This document shows, one piece after another, positions 12,255 through 24,387 of a stretch of DNA of 64,000 bases; the stretch's first letter is position 1, and each line of letters starts with the position of its first letter. The notes below the pieces were generated by a model. That model did no database searches. It was not told where the DNA came from and saw only the letters and a program-made list of their open reading frames with translations. Where the stretch lies: assembly GCF_036669915.1 (NCBI RefSeq), contig NC_089318.1, positions 13,349,571-13,413,570 on the forward strand. Reading direction: 5' to 3'. This DNA comes from Pocillopora verrucosa. Lineage: Eukaryota > Cnidaria > Anthozoa > Scleractinia > Pocilloporidae. The translations under genes and the position numbers were made by a program.

Positions 12255-15073
12255 GAGCTAATGTCAGCATGCATCAAACAAACAGCGGCAAGTCACCCAA
12301 ATTTGTTTTCCCTCCTACTTTTATATTTTGTAGCCCAATATGTTCTAATAATTGTGGTGTAGTTTTTTTGAAAAAATATATTTCAGTTTTCGAGAAATAA
12401 TTTTTTTCGTTCGATCCCTCAAATATGCAAATTTTCACCGTAAATATTACCCGAGTTGTGTGACCTCATGTATCGAATGTATTAGACGTACGGTATTTCT
12501 GTGAACATAATCCTTTGTTTTATCATCTAAACTTGATCCCCTGTCGTTATTGAAGCTGCCAAGGAAATTTTTTTTTTTGGTGAATATTTTTGTCTGACAT
12601 ACTTTTCCTATGTCGAAAAGTAGCATCAAAACAAAGACAGTTTTAACAATGACCGATATGACACAATCTACTGAGCTTCAAGCTTTTAAAAGACCAAAGT
12701 ATGGTTAGAAAGTAACTGTAAAAATTTCGTTGTTTATTTGCGTTGTTCTATCTTGAGACGAACTCAAAGTCCGGCGCCTACTTGTCGCCACCGTTAACTG
12801 GCATAAATCACTACAACTTGTAAAAAAAATCTAACATAACACTCTTATCTTGTTTATTTATGATTTTATTAGCTGTTTCGTTGATCACGTTAATTATGCT
12901 CTACCACATCCTAGCCAGATTTGAGTTCCAGTTTATATGTCTTCTCTAACTTATTATATCAGTTGCGCGCGCGACACAGAAATTCAAAGATGAATCAACC
13001 TCCGAAATACCAAGAGATGGTTTTTTTTCCTCTTTGCATGACATCTAGAAAAACCTTTCAGGAATTACTGCATTCAGATCCATCAATGAATCCTTTACCG
13101 GCTGAAGTCAAAGTATGGTTACAGTGGTCAATTTGATTGACAAGCTACATACTGATTTAGCTAACTGATCTGTTTTATAAGCGTCTCATCTTACATGCTA
13201 ACATGGAGATTTGCTATTTAGTTAAATCGTTCGCTGGTGGAACTTGTGGGCTTAGTTATCGAGAAGACCAAGTCGTTCCCTTGCGGGATTGTTAAAAAGA
13301 CATTTCATGTCACTTGCGGAGTTGCAAGTTTTCAGATCCAGAAAATGAAATCATGACAGGACGGAAAAACGCGTGGACTGTAAGTACCTCCCGTTGTCCC
13401 ATACAAAGCCTTAGAAAACTTTTCTAAGGCTTTGTATGGAACAACGGGAGGTACTTACAGTGCATGCATTATCCGACCTGTCATGGATCTTGTTTTGTAG
13501 CGTGCCGGCATCTTCGAGACTCCAAAAGATATCGATGATTTTACAAATTGCCCCTCTCACAGATCAAATCTCGGTGTTGGGTGGAATCGTAGTTCCAATA
13601 GCAGATGTAGGGTGCCAAAAGAAATGTCCGGCCATGGTAAAGGTAGGGTTAAGTCGATTCCAAAAGCTGATAGGGAATTAGCAAGCGTGTATCACAGATA
13701 GTACTCAAAATGTCTGGAAAATTCTTACAATCTGGCTTCGGTAAGTAGGCTACTTACCACCGTGAGCAAAATAACGCGTGACGTCAGAGTTAAGTCTCGA
13801 TTGGGAATTGGTCAAAAGGCTACCAAAAATTCAGACAGAGGCGGAGTTTTCTGAAGTAATGTCTAAACACTTTGTTGGCTTTCCGCCGTATGGGAGACGC
13901 CTAATTATGCACACGGTGGTAAGGGGCCCTTCCGCACTAGCGACTAGACGCTGACAAATCATGTTTCTCTTCGCCAAAATCACATCAGAATTTTTCTTGC
14001 TAAAGGTCAAGTGTGCTGCACGTATTAGCACCCCCAGGGGACCCCTTTACAGAAAAGGGCGGGGGTGATCGCCTGGAATTTCGAAAACGATCGCTATAAA
14101 ATTATAAAAGGAGCTTAAGTCTTATCTGTGTGGGAGTGGCAACAATTAGCCTGTAAAAACAAGTCTTTATGTCCTTTTCTGTCTTTTTCAATGCTTCCCT
14201 CGCACCTACAGAGGATTCATACAAACATGAGAGCCGTGCCGCGTTTACATTGTACTGGTAGAAGAGGTCGTCCAGAACGAGTAATTCTTTCTGTAATGAA
14301 AACCCCAATAAACTCACTCAGAAATGACTCATTTCGAGTAAATTTTACGCTGGTTATTATGTGGCAACCGGTATGAACTCGTTCTTGCACAAAACTCATT
14401 CGGATATCATGTAAAAGGCCCCTAAAAGTTTTTATTCCCAGAGCATCACGCTTTGTTCGCCTGTCTGAATACTAAAAATTTCAGTAGCGTTGAAGCAACA
14501 ACCCGCTTTAACTGCTTCGCTGCCGCTGAAACAACGATCAGTGAAGAAAGCACATATTTTAATATTTTCAATTCAACGTAAACAAAAATCTTTGTAAGTG
14601 GTAAATATTCACTTGTGTCGGTATCAACTATTGCGTGACTAGCTTATGATATAAATGAGGGAGGGGAAAACACAACGCAAAACCTGAGCTCCTGTCAAAA
14701 AGTAATACCCAGACGTAATATAATAATCGAAGCGGCTAATAAAATCATAAATAAATTGGCAGCTTCAATAACAACAGGGGATTAAGTTTAGATAATAAAA
14801 CAAAGGATTATGTTCATGGAAATACCGTAGGTCCAGTACATTCGTTACATGAGGTCACACAACTCGGGTAATATTCACGGTGAAAATTTGCATATTTGAG
14901 CGGTCGAACGAAAAAAGTCATTTCTCGAAAATCAAGAAATATTTTCGAAAAAAAACTACACCACAATTATTAGAACATATTGGGCTACAAAATATGAAAG
15001 TAGGAGAGAAAACGAATCTTGGGCGACTTGCCACAATATTTCAAATTTGTTCGATGGATGCTGACATCCTCTC
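12255..15073. mobile_element. Nested TTAA-flanked inverted-repeat element inside the transposase
   Basis: It is flanked by TTAA at 12251-12254 and 15074-15077. The ends are inverted copies (ATGTCAGCAT at 12261-12270 and ATGCTGACAT at 15059-15068). The arms run about 12255-12920 on the left, with about 280 nt extra at 12560-12845, and 14680-15073 on the right. Taking out the element and one TTAA joins the two halves of the transposase frame with no shift. Interior reading frames are short and not recognised, so it is probably non-autonomous and mobilised by a Kolobok- or piggyBac-type enzyme. Confidence 0.8.
13349..13488. repeat. Long near-perfect palindrome
   Basis: The core 13377-13461 is an inverted repeat of about 42 nt per arm with one mismatch or indel and almost no loop (centre AAAACTTTT at about 13420). 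Weaker pairing (TGACAGG and CCTGTCA) extends it to about 13349-13488. It lies in the middle of the nested element and may be its own small foldback insert. Confidence 0.8.
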
Positions 15074-16838
15074 TTAAATTGTTTAGGTATTGTCATGAGT
15101 GTGGTGCAGCTGTGATTAAAAGGAACCAATCCACACAAGGAAGCCAGTTATTTGTCACCCTAGAATGTATGAATAATCATAAGTACTCCTGGCAAAGCCA
15201 GCCAATGCTTGAGGGGATGGCAGCTGGAAATTTGTTGCTGTCATCATCTATTTTGCTCAGTGGCTCTACCTTTACAAAAGTAGCATCTTTGGCAGATATC
15301 TTAAATTTGAAAATTTTCGGTGAGAATACATTTTATAATATTCAAAACAAGTACTTCTTACCCGTAATCAATGAGTTCTGGCTTAAAGAACAAAATTCCA
15401 CTTTTTCTGAGCTAGGGGGCCGAGATCTGTGGCTTTCAGGAGATGCGCATTGTGACAGTCCTGGCCATAATGCAAAATATGGGACATATACCATGATTGA
15501 TCAGAAAACTGATAAGATTGTTGGGCTTCAAGGTTGTCCTGGTCAGTGAAGTAAATAATAGCAATGCCATGGAAAGAGAGGGTTTTAAACGCTGTATGGA
15601 AAACATCTATGAAAAAGGGGGGAAAACTATGGTTGTTGCAACTGACCATCATGTGGGCATTAGGGCTGACATGAAAAGAAATTTCCCTGAAGTTGATCAT
15701 GAATTTGATGTTTGGCACCTTTCTAAGAGTATAACTAAAAATTTAACTAAAAAAGCAAAGAAGAAAGAATGTGCTGATCTCTCTCTCTGGATCAGATCCA
15801 TCTCAAACCACCTTTGGTGGTGTGCCAAAACACGTGGGGGAGACAAGGAGATGTTGAGAGAGAAGTGGATATCCATTGTCTATCACACTGCCAATATCCA
15901 CTCCTGGGATTCAGCTGACCTGTATGAGGAATGTGCCCACCAACCAATCCCTCCGGCTATCGCAAGAACTAAAAGGTGGCTTAGGCCTGGCTCCTCTGCT
16001 CATAATGCACTGAAGGAGGTTGTATTCGATACAAATCTGTTGAAGGACATTCAGCAACTAACACTTTGTTGTCATACTGGCAATTTAGAGGTGTACCATA
16101 GTGTGCAGACCAAACATGCACCCAAACGGCAGCACTTCTCTTATAATGGCATGGTTGCTCGAACTCAGTTGGCAGCCCTAGACCATAATGCCAACACTGG
16201 TAGGCAACAAGCCACTGTATCCAGGGGTGCCAACCAAGGGAGCTGCAATACAAGGTAGTGTTTCCGAAAAATACAAAAGAATGGGTGGCAAAGCCCATAT
16301 TTGAGAAGACAACCAATTATCATCTCAAGCCAATGCTTAATGTCATTATAGAGAGAAAATGCTTAAAGCCACAAGAGAGGAGTGCAACAGTCAAGCACCA
16401 CACATTTCTGAAAACATTGCTAGCAAACCCCGGCCTCCTAAAGCAGATGTCATTGCTAATCATACATCGATATTTTCGAATAATTAAATACTATAACTTT
16501 GTCAATAACACAATCAAATGAAAATGAAAGCAATCATCGTAGCAAAAAGCAATCAAAGCTAGGTTTGAGGTTTATTTCATTCAGGCCACGCAGCTATCCC
16601 TGGCAATGTGGATAATTTAATAACTGCAGTAGGGATGACATTCGTTTGGCTCTGCATGGCTTTTGACTGAATCACTATGAAGAAATGTGTTAGTAATTCA
16701 TATCCTCGATAAGTAATTGTATATTTCACGCAAATTTTAGAAAGAAACCGTAACATAAGGAAATAATTAAGAGCCTCTGATGTTATACACGCAAAGGATA
16801 TGTTACTAATCATTATTAAAGGACATTACGGATAAAGT

Positions 16839-17639
16839 TCAAAGTTCCAGATCTGCCTCTCGAAACCCCACGTAATTACCACTCTCTTCAAGAAATGTTT
16901 TCCGTATGGCCGTGACGACGCATGCTGGCACGATTCTCCGCCGGTTTTTTCCTAATACCCATGTGCCCACCAAGTAATTGTCTTGGCTGCCAAACGCCAA
17001 GTTCTAGAGAACAAAAGGATACAAAGTCACAAAAGCGATTGACTTAATTACGCGTACAAAATAAGAAAGAAAAAGACAGTTTACCTGTTGACGATAGGGT
17101 CGGGAATTGAATTGAGCCGCGCATTGTGGATTGCAACCAATGCTGTGCTCAAAACATCCGTGTCCAAGCATACAATGCCAAATTTCGGATGTTCTGTTAT
17201 ACATCTAACACCTATCAATACCCAAAAAGAAGAAAAAAGTCTTAAAATTTTCTTTCCCTCACTGTTTCAATAATTTTCATCCATCGGACCGTGTAGTTGT
17301 AATTACAACTAAGATCGAGTTTGCAATTGTCCACCTTTTGTCACTCTTAGCAAAGAAGCGGCCGCTTCAAACAAAATACTCGTGAGAATAACCACATAAT
17401 AAGTACAAACCTGAATTGTCGAATTTTTGATTAAGCTCCTCTAGTTCTTGGCAGCAGTAACATTCATTTGCCACCGGCATAAGCGCACAAGCGCCTCACA
17501 AACACCATTCGGTGTTTCCCATCCTCGAAGTGGTGTCTTCTTCGTGGGCTTCTACCTACTGTTCGACACTCTCTTCCTGAGGAAGTTCTTCTCCAGGCTG
17601 GTATACTGGTTCGAACTGAAATGGTTCTATTCCGCTCAT
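16839..17639 (-). pseudogene. P2X7-receptor C-terminus-like (P2RX7_C) Cys-rich protein carried by the transposon
   Basis: Three exons on -: 17639-17411 (ATG at 17639), 17211-17085 and 17003-16839 (stop TGA 16841-16839). Splice sites are GT-AG and phases fit. Exon 1 starts MSGIEPFQFEPVYQPGEE and ends with GNTEWC, CALMPVANECYCCQELEEL. Exon 2 has CITEHPKFGIVCLDTDVL then ALVAIHNARL. Exon 3 has the WWAHG and VPACVVTAIRKTFLE blocks. This Cys pattern matches the zinc-binding intracellular 'ballast' domain of vertebrate P2X7, found alone in many cnidarian proteins annotated 'P2X purinoceptor 7-like'. There are no transmembrane segments, so it is not an ion channel. Two in-frame stops in exon 1 (TAG after VEQ, TGA after EWCL) and a shift in exon 3 make it a pseudogene. 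It converges with the transposase gene. Confidence 0.72.
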
Positions 17640-18300
17640 GACGAAGGGTCGACGAAGAAGCAATTTGTATTAAAGTTTAGCCGAACGATAACACGTCCTT
17701 AAGTGATCCCCATAACATACGTCACAGGCTCATTTGGAAGACCGCTGATTTAAAATTGTTGCCCACGGTTTGAAAGCCGAAACTGCGCGAAAATACAAAC
17801 TTTAAAGAAATATTTCTCCAAGGCAAGACACATTTACCACAAATAACGCCTGAAATCGAGAATTTCGTCACTTTGGTTATCGAAAGAAATTAACTCAATT
17901 TTTGGCTTCAGTTCTCCTTTAAGTGATTCTACCTATGAGAAAAAAACAAAAAAACAAACGGTGTCTTGGAGGTATACATGCCATGTGCTTGAGACGCGCC
18001 GACTGATATCAATTGGAATTTAAGCAACTACTTACTGCATAAATTTAATAATATTTGTGTCGCGACAGGGAAGCTGAGTTAAATGAGGAAACGAAATTTG
18101 AGAGCCACTGTTTACAAGCAGAAAGAGATATCATAATGGTAGTGCGGGTGACAGCTGTGTTTCTATTGTTTGTCCTTACATGGAAAAAAATATCATCCAA
18201 TTAAAGAAGTTGCGTCTTACGCTCGCATTTAATGTGTAACAAACGTCTAATTGCTCCTTTTTCAGCCCAGGATACCAGGGAACAAACCGCTTTCTGCGTT

Positions 18301-18373
18301 ATGCATTCTGTTTCCATATGTCTTCGTCTATTGTTGCTCTGCTTCCTGATACCCAGCGCTGTCAGATCACAAG
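18301..18373 (+). CDS. USOMP5-like signal-peptide exon, copy C (possible alternative first exon of D)
   Basis: A 73-nt exon from ATG 18301 to the donor after CACAAG at 18373, the same length and phase as the first exons of B, D, F and H. It encodes MHSVSICLRLLLLCFLIPSA then VRSQ, a strong signal peptide (hydrophobic Leu-rich core, Ala/Ser before the cleavage region). No PAN exon follows before the next signal exon at 20210. It is therefore either a second promoter and first exon for copy D or the remnant of a lost gene. Confidence 0.6.
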
Positions 18374-20209
18374 GTTAGTTTCAGTATAACTCAAGATCAT
18401 TAGTCATAAGTCCTTTAACTAAGTAAAGGGATTCTTCATATCTTCTTACGGCTGATCTTTGCTTACACCAATTCTTCATAACTCGGTTCCACAAAAGTGT
18501 CCCTGGGAAGTAGGGCTAAAGTTTAGAGTTATCAACAGGGAGCGAAAACTTTACATTCCAATTTCGAACATCTAATTTTGCATTGGAATATTTTCCAACT
18601 AAGCATTCATGATTTCAAAGCGTCCCGAGAATTTCCGTCGCAAAAATCAGAAGACATCACTCATCTTCCTCCTAACATGTCACCTGCTGCTTTTTTCAGT
18701 CAATGAAGAACCGCGGCGTTAGTATTTCAAACTCTGCTTTGCAATGTTTAGGGAAAGTAAATCCATAGTTTATTGTTTTCAAGCGAAGGAAAATTCAAGT
18801 TCGAAAATTAAGCAGGCACAGTCAAGGTCTGCTCCATCTAGCAAGAATGTAGCTAGGAATGGTGCTTTGTTTAAATTATAATTGATCATCAATGCTAAGA
18901 AACCTTTCCCTTATGATACCATTTGTTAAGCAATGTTTATCATTTAACTGTATAGAAATACAAATAGCACTACAGAGTAAAAGCAAAAAAGTACGCTAGA
19001 TCGATTCGTGCTTTTGAAGATAAGGAATTTATATATATTTTTTAATTTCTATTTTTATTATTGGAACGGATTCCGTTTATCAAAACACAGTAAGGACAAT
19101 GTGATTACTTGTAGCAGTGAGTTAAGAAAATAGCCGATCTTGAATTCAAATGAAACTGTTTTTAATTAAAAAATAAAAATGGAATAATATTTAAAATAAA
19201 AAAAAACGACATACACCAACCTTTGCGGTCTTTCTAACTCATTATTGTTATTATTAATATTATTTTGTTGTAACTTTTTCTTTACCATCGATGGTCAATA
19301 AATGTTATACCAAATAAAATTCCTCGCCAGAACCAAACTAAGAATTGTTAGTAGGATATTTGACAAGTATTAGTTAGCCAGCTGTTTTACTCATGTTTGA
19401 GCTGAAATATTTACAACATATTATTGTTATAGGTCTGTATATCGTTTAGTATGCGCGAATTCATAACGGCAAAGAATGCATTACGCATATATGTTATAGG
19501 CCTTAACCATATAGGTTATATACCTTACACATATAGGTCATAATTTTTGCAAATTTCTCTCGTCAAAATTTTTTTGGTTTTAATGTATCCGTAACTGACA
19601 TAAACATTGTGGGACTCAATCAAAAAATTCTTTATTCCATTAATCATCTCATTAAACGTTGTTTCTAGGTACAGTTTATCCAAGTACGGACGATTTTATT
19701 TATTTTCATGGCACAGAAATTATTCTTTTGGATCGAAGAACAAATTTGGAAAATTTGGTCGGTTATTTTTAACAAGATGACACCATTATGAGTATGAGGG
19801 ATAGCAGGTGTCTTCTAGATATTCTTATAATGCGCTTTAGACGACTGCATGGCTAGCCGACTGTCATCAGTTAATCTTTATATCCCGTCAGAGAACAGAT
19901 ACATAATTTTATTATAGTGCACAAGCTCGGTTCAATATACTGAAGCTAATAACAGAATAACTAGCGCTGTGTATGAATAAAGGAAGTCTAAGTCACACGT
20001 ACACATTTCACAGCCTTTGGTTTACAAGTAGATAGAATAAGCAACATGATATGGTACCTGTGACAGCTGTCTCAAAATTCTCGTGATATGGAAACAATAT
20101 TATTTATCAAGTAGTCGACCTGCATTATAAGTTTAGCAGGTCGCAAAATTCTGAGAGCTCCTTTTTCCGTGAACAACAAAAGGGAACTTTTCTGGCTGCG
20201 TTCAGCACC
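18374..20209. other. Spacer or intron between the two signal exons
   Basis: AT-rich, with no exon of the family recognised. An ATATAGGT/TTATA-type repeat motif lies around 19480-19545. I see no other gene. Confidence 0.4.
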
Positions 20210-23200
20210 ATGTATTCTACTTTTATCCGTCTCCTTGGGTTGGAAATTTCTTTTACGATATCAATGGATGTTAGACCACAAGGTTAGTTTTAGTAGTAAT
20301 CGTGAGGCATGGTAAGGAATTATCTTTTTACTGACGAGTATATCACGGTCCTCGGCTCGTCACATTTATTTTAGCCTAGGACGTTTCTAAAATTTTACTT
20401 TGGAATGTAAACATTCATTGGGTCAGTTAGTTCGATTGGACCAACATTGATGTATCGAAAGAAAGAGCGGGTCTATTTCTTTAAATCTAGCCATAGGGAT
20501 GGGTAACACTTTAAAGATGGATCCATTTCCTTCCTTTACATCTGCATTTTATTTGACAGCCATAATATTAAACTTGCTTAAGAACTTCTGGCGAAAAGAT
20601 TGAACACCATTATTCATAATACAGGCTCAGTTTTCGAATAATTATGCAATATTGGCGTTATTATGAAAAGCGGGGCAGTTAAACAAACATATCTAGAGTC
20701 TATGTCGCTTAATTTGACATTTTTCCCTTCAAAAACGCAAATAGCCTAAAGGTAAACAATGTCATATACGTCAGATCTTCTTTCATGGTTTCGGAGCTTT
20801 CAAAGCAATCTTTGGTAAACGCTGCTGGTCTCGTATATTAAAGCACAGTAAAAAATATCGCGATTCATTGCTGAAGTCTTGAAAATAGCAAATAAATTTA
20901 TTGCAAAACTTTTATGCAGAGCAGAAAAATAGATGAAGTAAATAAACTAAAATAAATAAGGAAAAAACGAAGAAAGATATTAAAAATTAACAAAAAACCA
21001 AAATAGAACAAAACAATTACAAATCGCCAGTGTGACATGATTTCAAATAGCTCCCTCATTCCTCTAATATTTATCAATTACTTTTATTTTAAAGACTTTT
21101 GCGTCGCAGACCAGTGTCGTATTCTGGAGTTCAGCCCTGAAAAAGTATTTGAAGGGAAACGTCTTATTCAACACACGATTCACGTCGTGGAAGTAACGGA
21201 TCCAAGGTTCTGCAAGAACTTGTGTTACATGGAACCCGACTGTGTCAGCATTAATCTTGATAAAAGAGAGAATCGACATGGAAACTACAAATGTGAACTG
21301 AATAATGTCACTCACGCAGGACACGAACATCGGTTGGAGGATCACGAAGATTTTTTCTACCATGCTGCTGAGGTAAATACATTTTTTCCAATTTACATGT
21401 CTTTAAGAAAATGTTTTTTCTCCCCTTGGCATTTCTGCTTCAATGATTCATTGAAATAAGAACTCAGGCAGTGGTTTCCTCATTTGAAGGAATGTTTTGT
21501 TCTATTTTCAACCATAACCATGATAATGACGATGACTCATCACGATTATGACGTCAACGGTGACGATGCCGAAGACGAAGACAAAGCCAAATATGAAGAA
21601 TATGACGATAAAAAATAACTATGATCAAGATAATGGCAATATTGATGATGATGTTTTTTAATGTCAGAGCAACTGTGTCAAAAGTCCTTGCAAGAATAAC
21701 GCAAGATGTCAAAGTGGATTTACGGACAAAGGTTTCCGCTGTATTTGCCCAGCTGGATTCAAAGGTCAAAGATGCAGTAAAGGTAACAAGAGCCCTCATG
21801 TCAATATTTTGAGAAAATCATTAAAAAGAAACACAAAAAGCTTTGTAATAAGGTTTGTTTATTAACAGTTTGCTCTAATCTGACTACACAGTATCTGTTG
21901 ATTTTTCTTCTTCTTTTTTTTTGGGGGGGGGGGGGGGTACGGGGACGATTAAATCAATCAAAATGTTTACACCAGTAACACGCGAGTATTTATCCAACTG
22001 TAACTCCAATACTTTAAGGAGATAGTAAAAATATGACTGCTTCGCAGTTTAATACCTTCTGTGACTGACAGAGTTGCTAGTATATTTTGTCTACAACTTA
22101 GTTACTCTAAACGGACCAATTAGGCAAGTAAAGGGAAACAAACTTTATTCGCATATTAGAAAGGAATGGAACTGACACTATGTAAAGCAGGCCTCCTCGA
22201 AAATACACTATATATGTATTGCTGTTGTTGGTATTTGTTGGTTGGTTTATTCCGTAGTGAAATTTCATTTATTGCTTTTTTTTTAGACATAGATGAATGT
22301 GTCAGAGGTTTACATAATTGTAGTCTTAATGCCTATTGCAACAACACTAAAGGGTCTTACAAATGTACGTGTAAACCTGGATTCACTGGAAATGGACGAG
22401 AATGCAAAGGTAATCGCTTGGGTTAAATAAATACATATCTCAGTGGACGTCGTGGCATGTAGTATCGCCAAAGATACTTTTAAAATGAATCCTGAATATT
22501 ATCTTGTATATTATACAAAGTAAGCGTTTGATTTTTCTTGGCCACTTTTGAAACCAAGTGCGCACTCACAGTTTAGAACAGATACCTGAGCATTAAAATC
22601 TCTGTGCGACTTCTTCAGGAAATAAAGAGGTAGTAGGCTCTTCGATTGCTTAAAGACGCTAAGGCTTATGTGAGCCACCTTTAAAGTGGTAACTTGTTAC
22701 AAGCATTAACGGCAATACTTGATGGAAATCTTATAAGAGATACTACCCTCCCCCCTCCTCGAAAAAAAAGCAAAACGAAACAAAAAACAATAAAACAAAA
22801 AACAACAACAACAACAAACACAGCATCTGATAAAAACACTAACCATCAATCGAAAGGAACTCGTAAACCTTTTAATAAAAGATCCTTTTTAATTCTTCCT
22901 AGGAATTACTTCGTGTAAAGAGTTCTATGATAAGGGCAAGTAAGTAAAAACGGAAAGTGATTGAAGACACATTTTATTAAAATTAAACGCTAGCTAATGG
23001 ACACTGCCTTCTTAGGAAAAAAAAGATTTACATGTATTTGCTTATTCATTCCTTTTCTTGCATTTGTTTCCTCTTATAACTCTATATATTCACTTATCTC
23101 TACTTATTTTTATTTTATTGCGTATCTATTTATTCATTTCACATTTTTGACATTATAGTTGTCAAAGCTATTTTTCTCACTATTAGTCTTATTATCGCTA

Positions 23201-24387
23201 TGATTGTTATCATCATCCTTATCTCCACAACTTTTTTATATGTTATTATACTTTTAATGCAGGAAGGCCAATATGAGCATTGTGGTTACTCTCCTTATTG
23301 ATTCCCAACCAGTCCCCGTTCTTTGTCACCTAGGAAATTTTGGATGTGGAGATGGAGGATGGACGCCGGTTATGAAGATTGACGGCAGAAATGTGCATAT
23401 TTTACAGTCCAAATTATTTTACACATGTTTTTTAATAAGTGAGCTGCTGAAAATATAACAGAGATAAAAACGAACTAGAGTTAGAGGTTGGAAATATCCC
23501 TTTTTGACGGAAAATAAACGCCTTTTTCTAGTATCGAGGAGTGCCTCCATTATTCCGTTCTCCTCTGCAAATAAAACACACTTTTTAGACTAACACACCC
23601 TTTCCCTTCAGTAATGGTGATAAGTCGTCAATGCTTTGTAATCATAACGCATATTTACCAAAAATTCTGATCTAATTCAACTTCTACATCCTATGTAACA
23701 ATAATTTTATGCTACATAATTTATCTGAATCAAGTCAATTGAACAATGCCTCTATCTGAAGAAAAACCTCTCCATGAAGCGTGAAATAGATGTTTAATTT
23801 GTGGTTAATGTGACGAATGTCTTCGAAGAAATTAAAGAAGATGACTTTTCTTTTTTATTTCACTTCAGAAAACCTTTCATTACAACAACGATTACTGGAG
23901 CGATTACAGGGAATTTAACCCCACTGGGGGACAAACTGGTTTTGATGAACAGGAAACAAAGCTACCTACATACTGGAACACATCCTTCTCCCAGATCTGT
24001 CTCGGTATGAAGATCGATCAACAGCTCAGGTTCATAGTCATCAAGAAGCAGGCTGACTCTCTGTTCTCACTGATCGCTGACGGGAAATATCGCAATACAT
24101 CACTAGGCCGTGACACGTGGAAATCACTGATTGGCTCTGATGCCCCTTTGCAACGGAACTGTAACAAAGAAGGTTTCAATGCTAATTGCGGTGGGAAAAT
24201 AAGCTCGAAGGCCAGAATTGGCATTGTTAGCAACAACAAAAACAATTGCTCCACATGCACTTCAAGGGTCGGATTTGGCACTGGAGGGTGGCCTTTTTAC
24301 TCGATTTCGTGTGGCAGCACATCAAGTTCCTCTCGAGGAAATGGAAAATTGAGTATTACCGCCACTGGATACATCTTGGTTCATTAA
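20210..24387 (+). CDS. USOMP5-like secreted multidomain protein, copy D (intact)
   Basis: Seven exons: 20210-20282 (signal, weakly hydrophobic), 21110-21372 (PAN/apple-like, [42 protein letters not shown]), 21668-21782 ([15 protein letters not shown]...CICPAGF), 22287-22409 (Ca-binding-type [21 protein letters not shown]), 22903-22939 ([11 protein letters not shown] linker), 23263-23392 ([18 protein letters not shown]) and 23869-24387 ([13 protein letters not shown] to GYILVH stop). The sum is 1260 nt, 419 residues, no stops. All introns are GT-AG. Domain order suggests a secreted protein whose C-terminal fibrinogen-related module could bind carbohydrate or matrix. Coral annotators call this family skeletal organic matrix protein 5-like. 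Its role in calcification is not shown by the sequence. The signal exon at 18301 looks better and may be used instead. Confidence 0.88.
21923..21937 (+). repeat. Homopolymer G15 after a T-run, intron of copy D
   Basis: Fifteen consecutive G follow a T-rich tract. It is likely length-variable and error-prone in sequencing. Confidence 0.9.

Larger units (their letters stand above)
10888..16520 (+). pseudogene. THAP-domain transposase of the Kolobok-like element (broken)
   Basis: Exon 1 starts at ATG 10888 with a THAP C2CH zinc finger: Cys4-x4-Cys9, Trp34, and Cys52-x2-His55 in LCSEHFTPDCY. The frame then breaks at 11073-11079 (a few extra bases give TGA). Homologous coding continues in another frame (ERDLKAEILGLKPRSTLKPG) to a donor at 11225. 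Exon 2 (from about 11716) holds an acidic low-complexity region, then the nested element, then the transposase core 15074-16520. The core has a CHECG zinc-like knuckle, SGDAHCDSPGHNAKYGTY near 15434 (likely first catalytic Asp), TDHHVGIR near 15640 and FDVWHLSKS near 15703. A one-base shift near 15535 and another near 16255 split the core. The product would bind the element ends and cut them. It is not functional now. Confidence 0.8.
10015..17918. mobile_element. Kolobok-like DNA transposon, TTAA target site, carrying two genes
   Basis: The left end (10015-10027) and right end (17906-17918) are a perfect 13-bp inverted repeat, AGGAGAACTGAAG, with homology continuing inward after one indel. 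Further inward, about 10195-10240 and 17705-17745 are also inverted copies (GTGACGTA and TTATGGGGAT blocks). Both ends are flanked by TTAA (10011-10014 and 17919-17922), taken as the target-site duplication. The cargo is a THAP-domain transposase on + and a P2X7-C-terminus-like gene on -. THAP transposase plus TTAA target sites is the hallmark of the Kolobok superfamily. PiggyBac also uses TTAA but lacks THAP. Both genes are broken and a second element is nested inside, so it is now non-autonomous. Confidence 0.85.

Noticed and set aside
13831..14317. Possible genes within the nested element
   Set aside because: The short frames have no known motif, and both strands show similar lengths of open frame.
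24018..24281. Long open frames antisense to the last exons (also near 8045, 44493, 58951)
   Set aside because: They recur only because the sense exon is conserved, and read as the complement of the fibrinogen-related exon.
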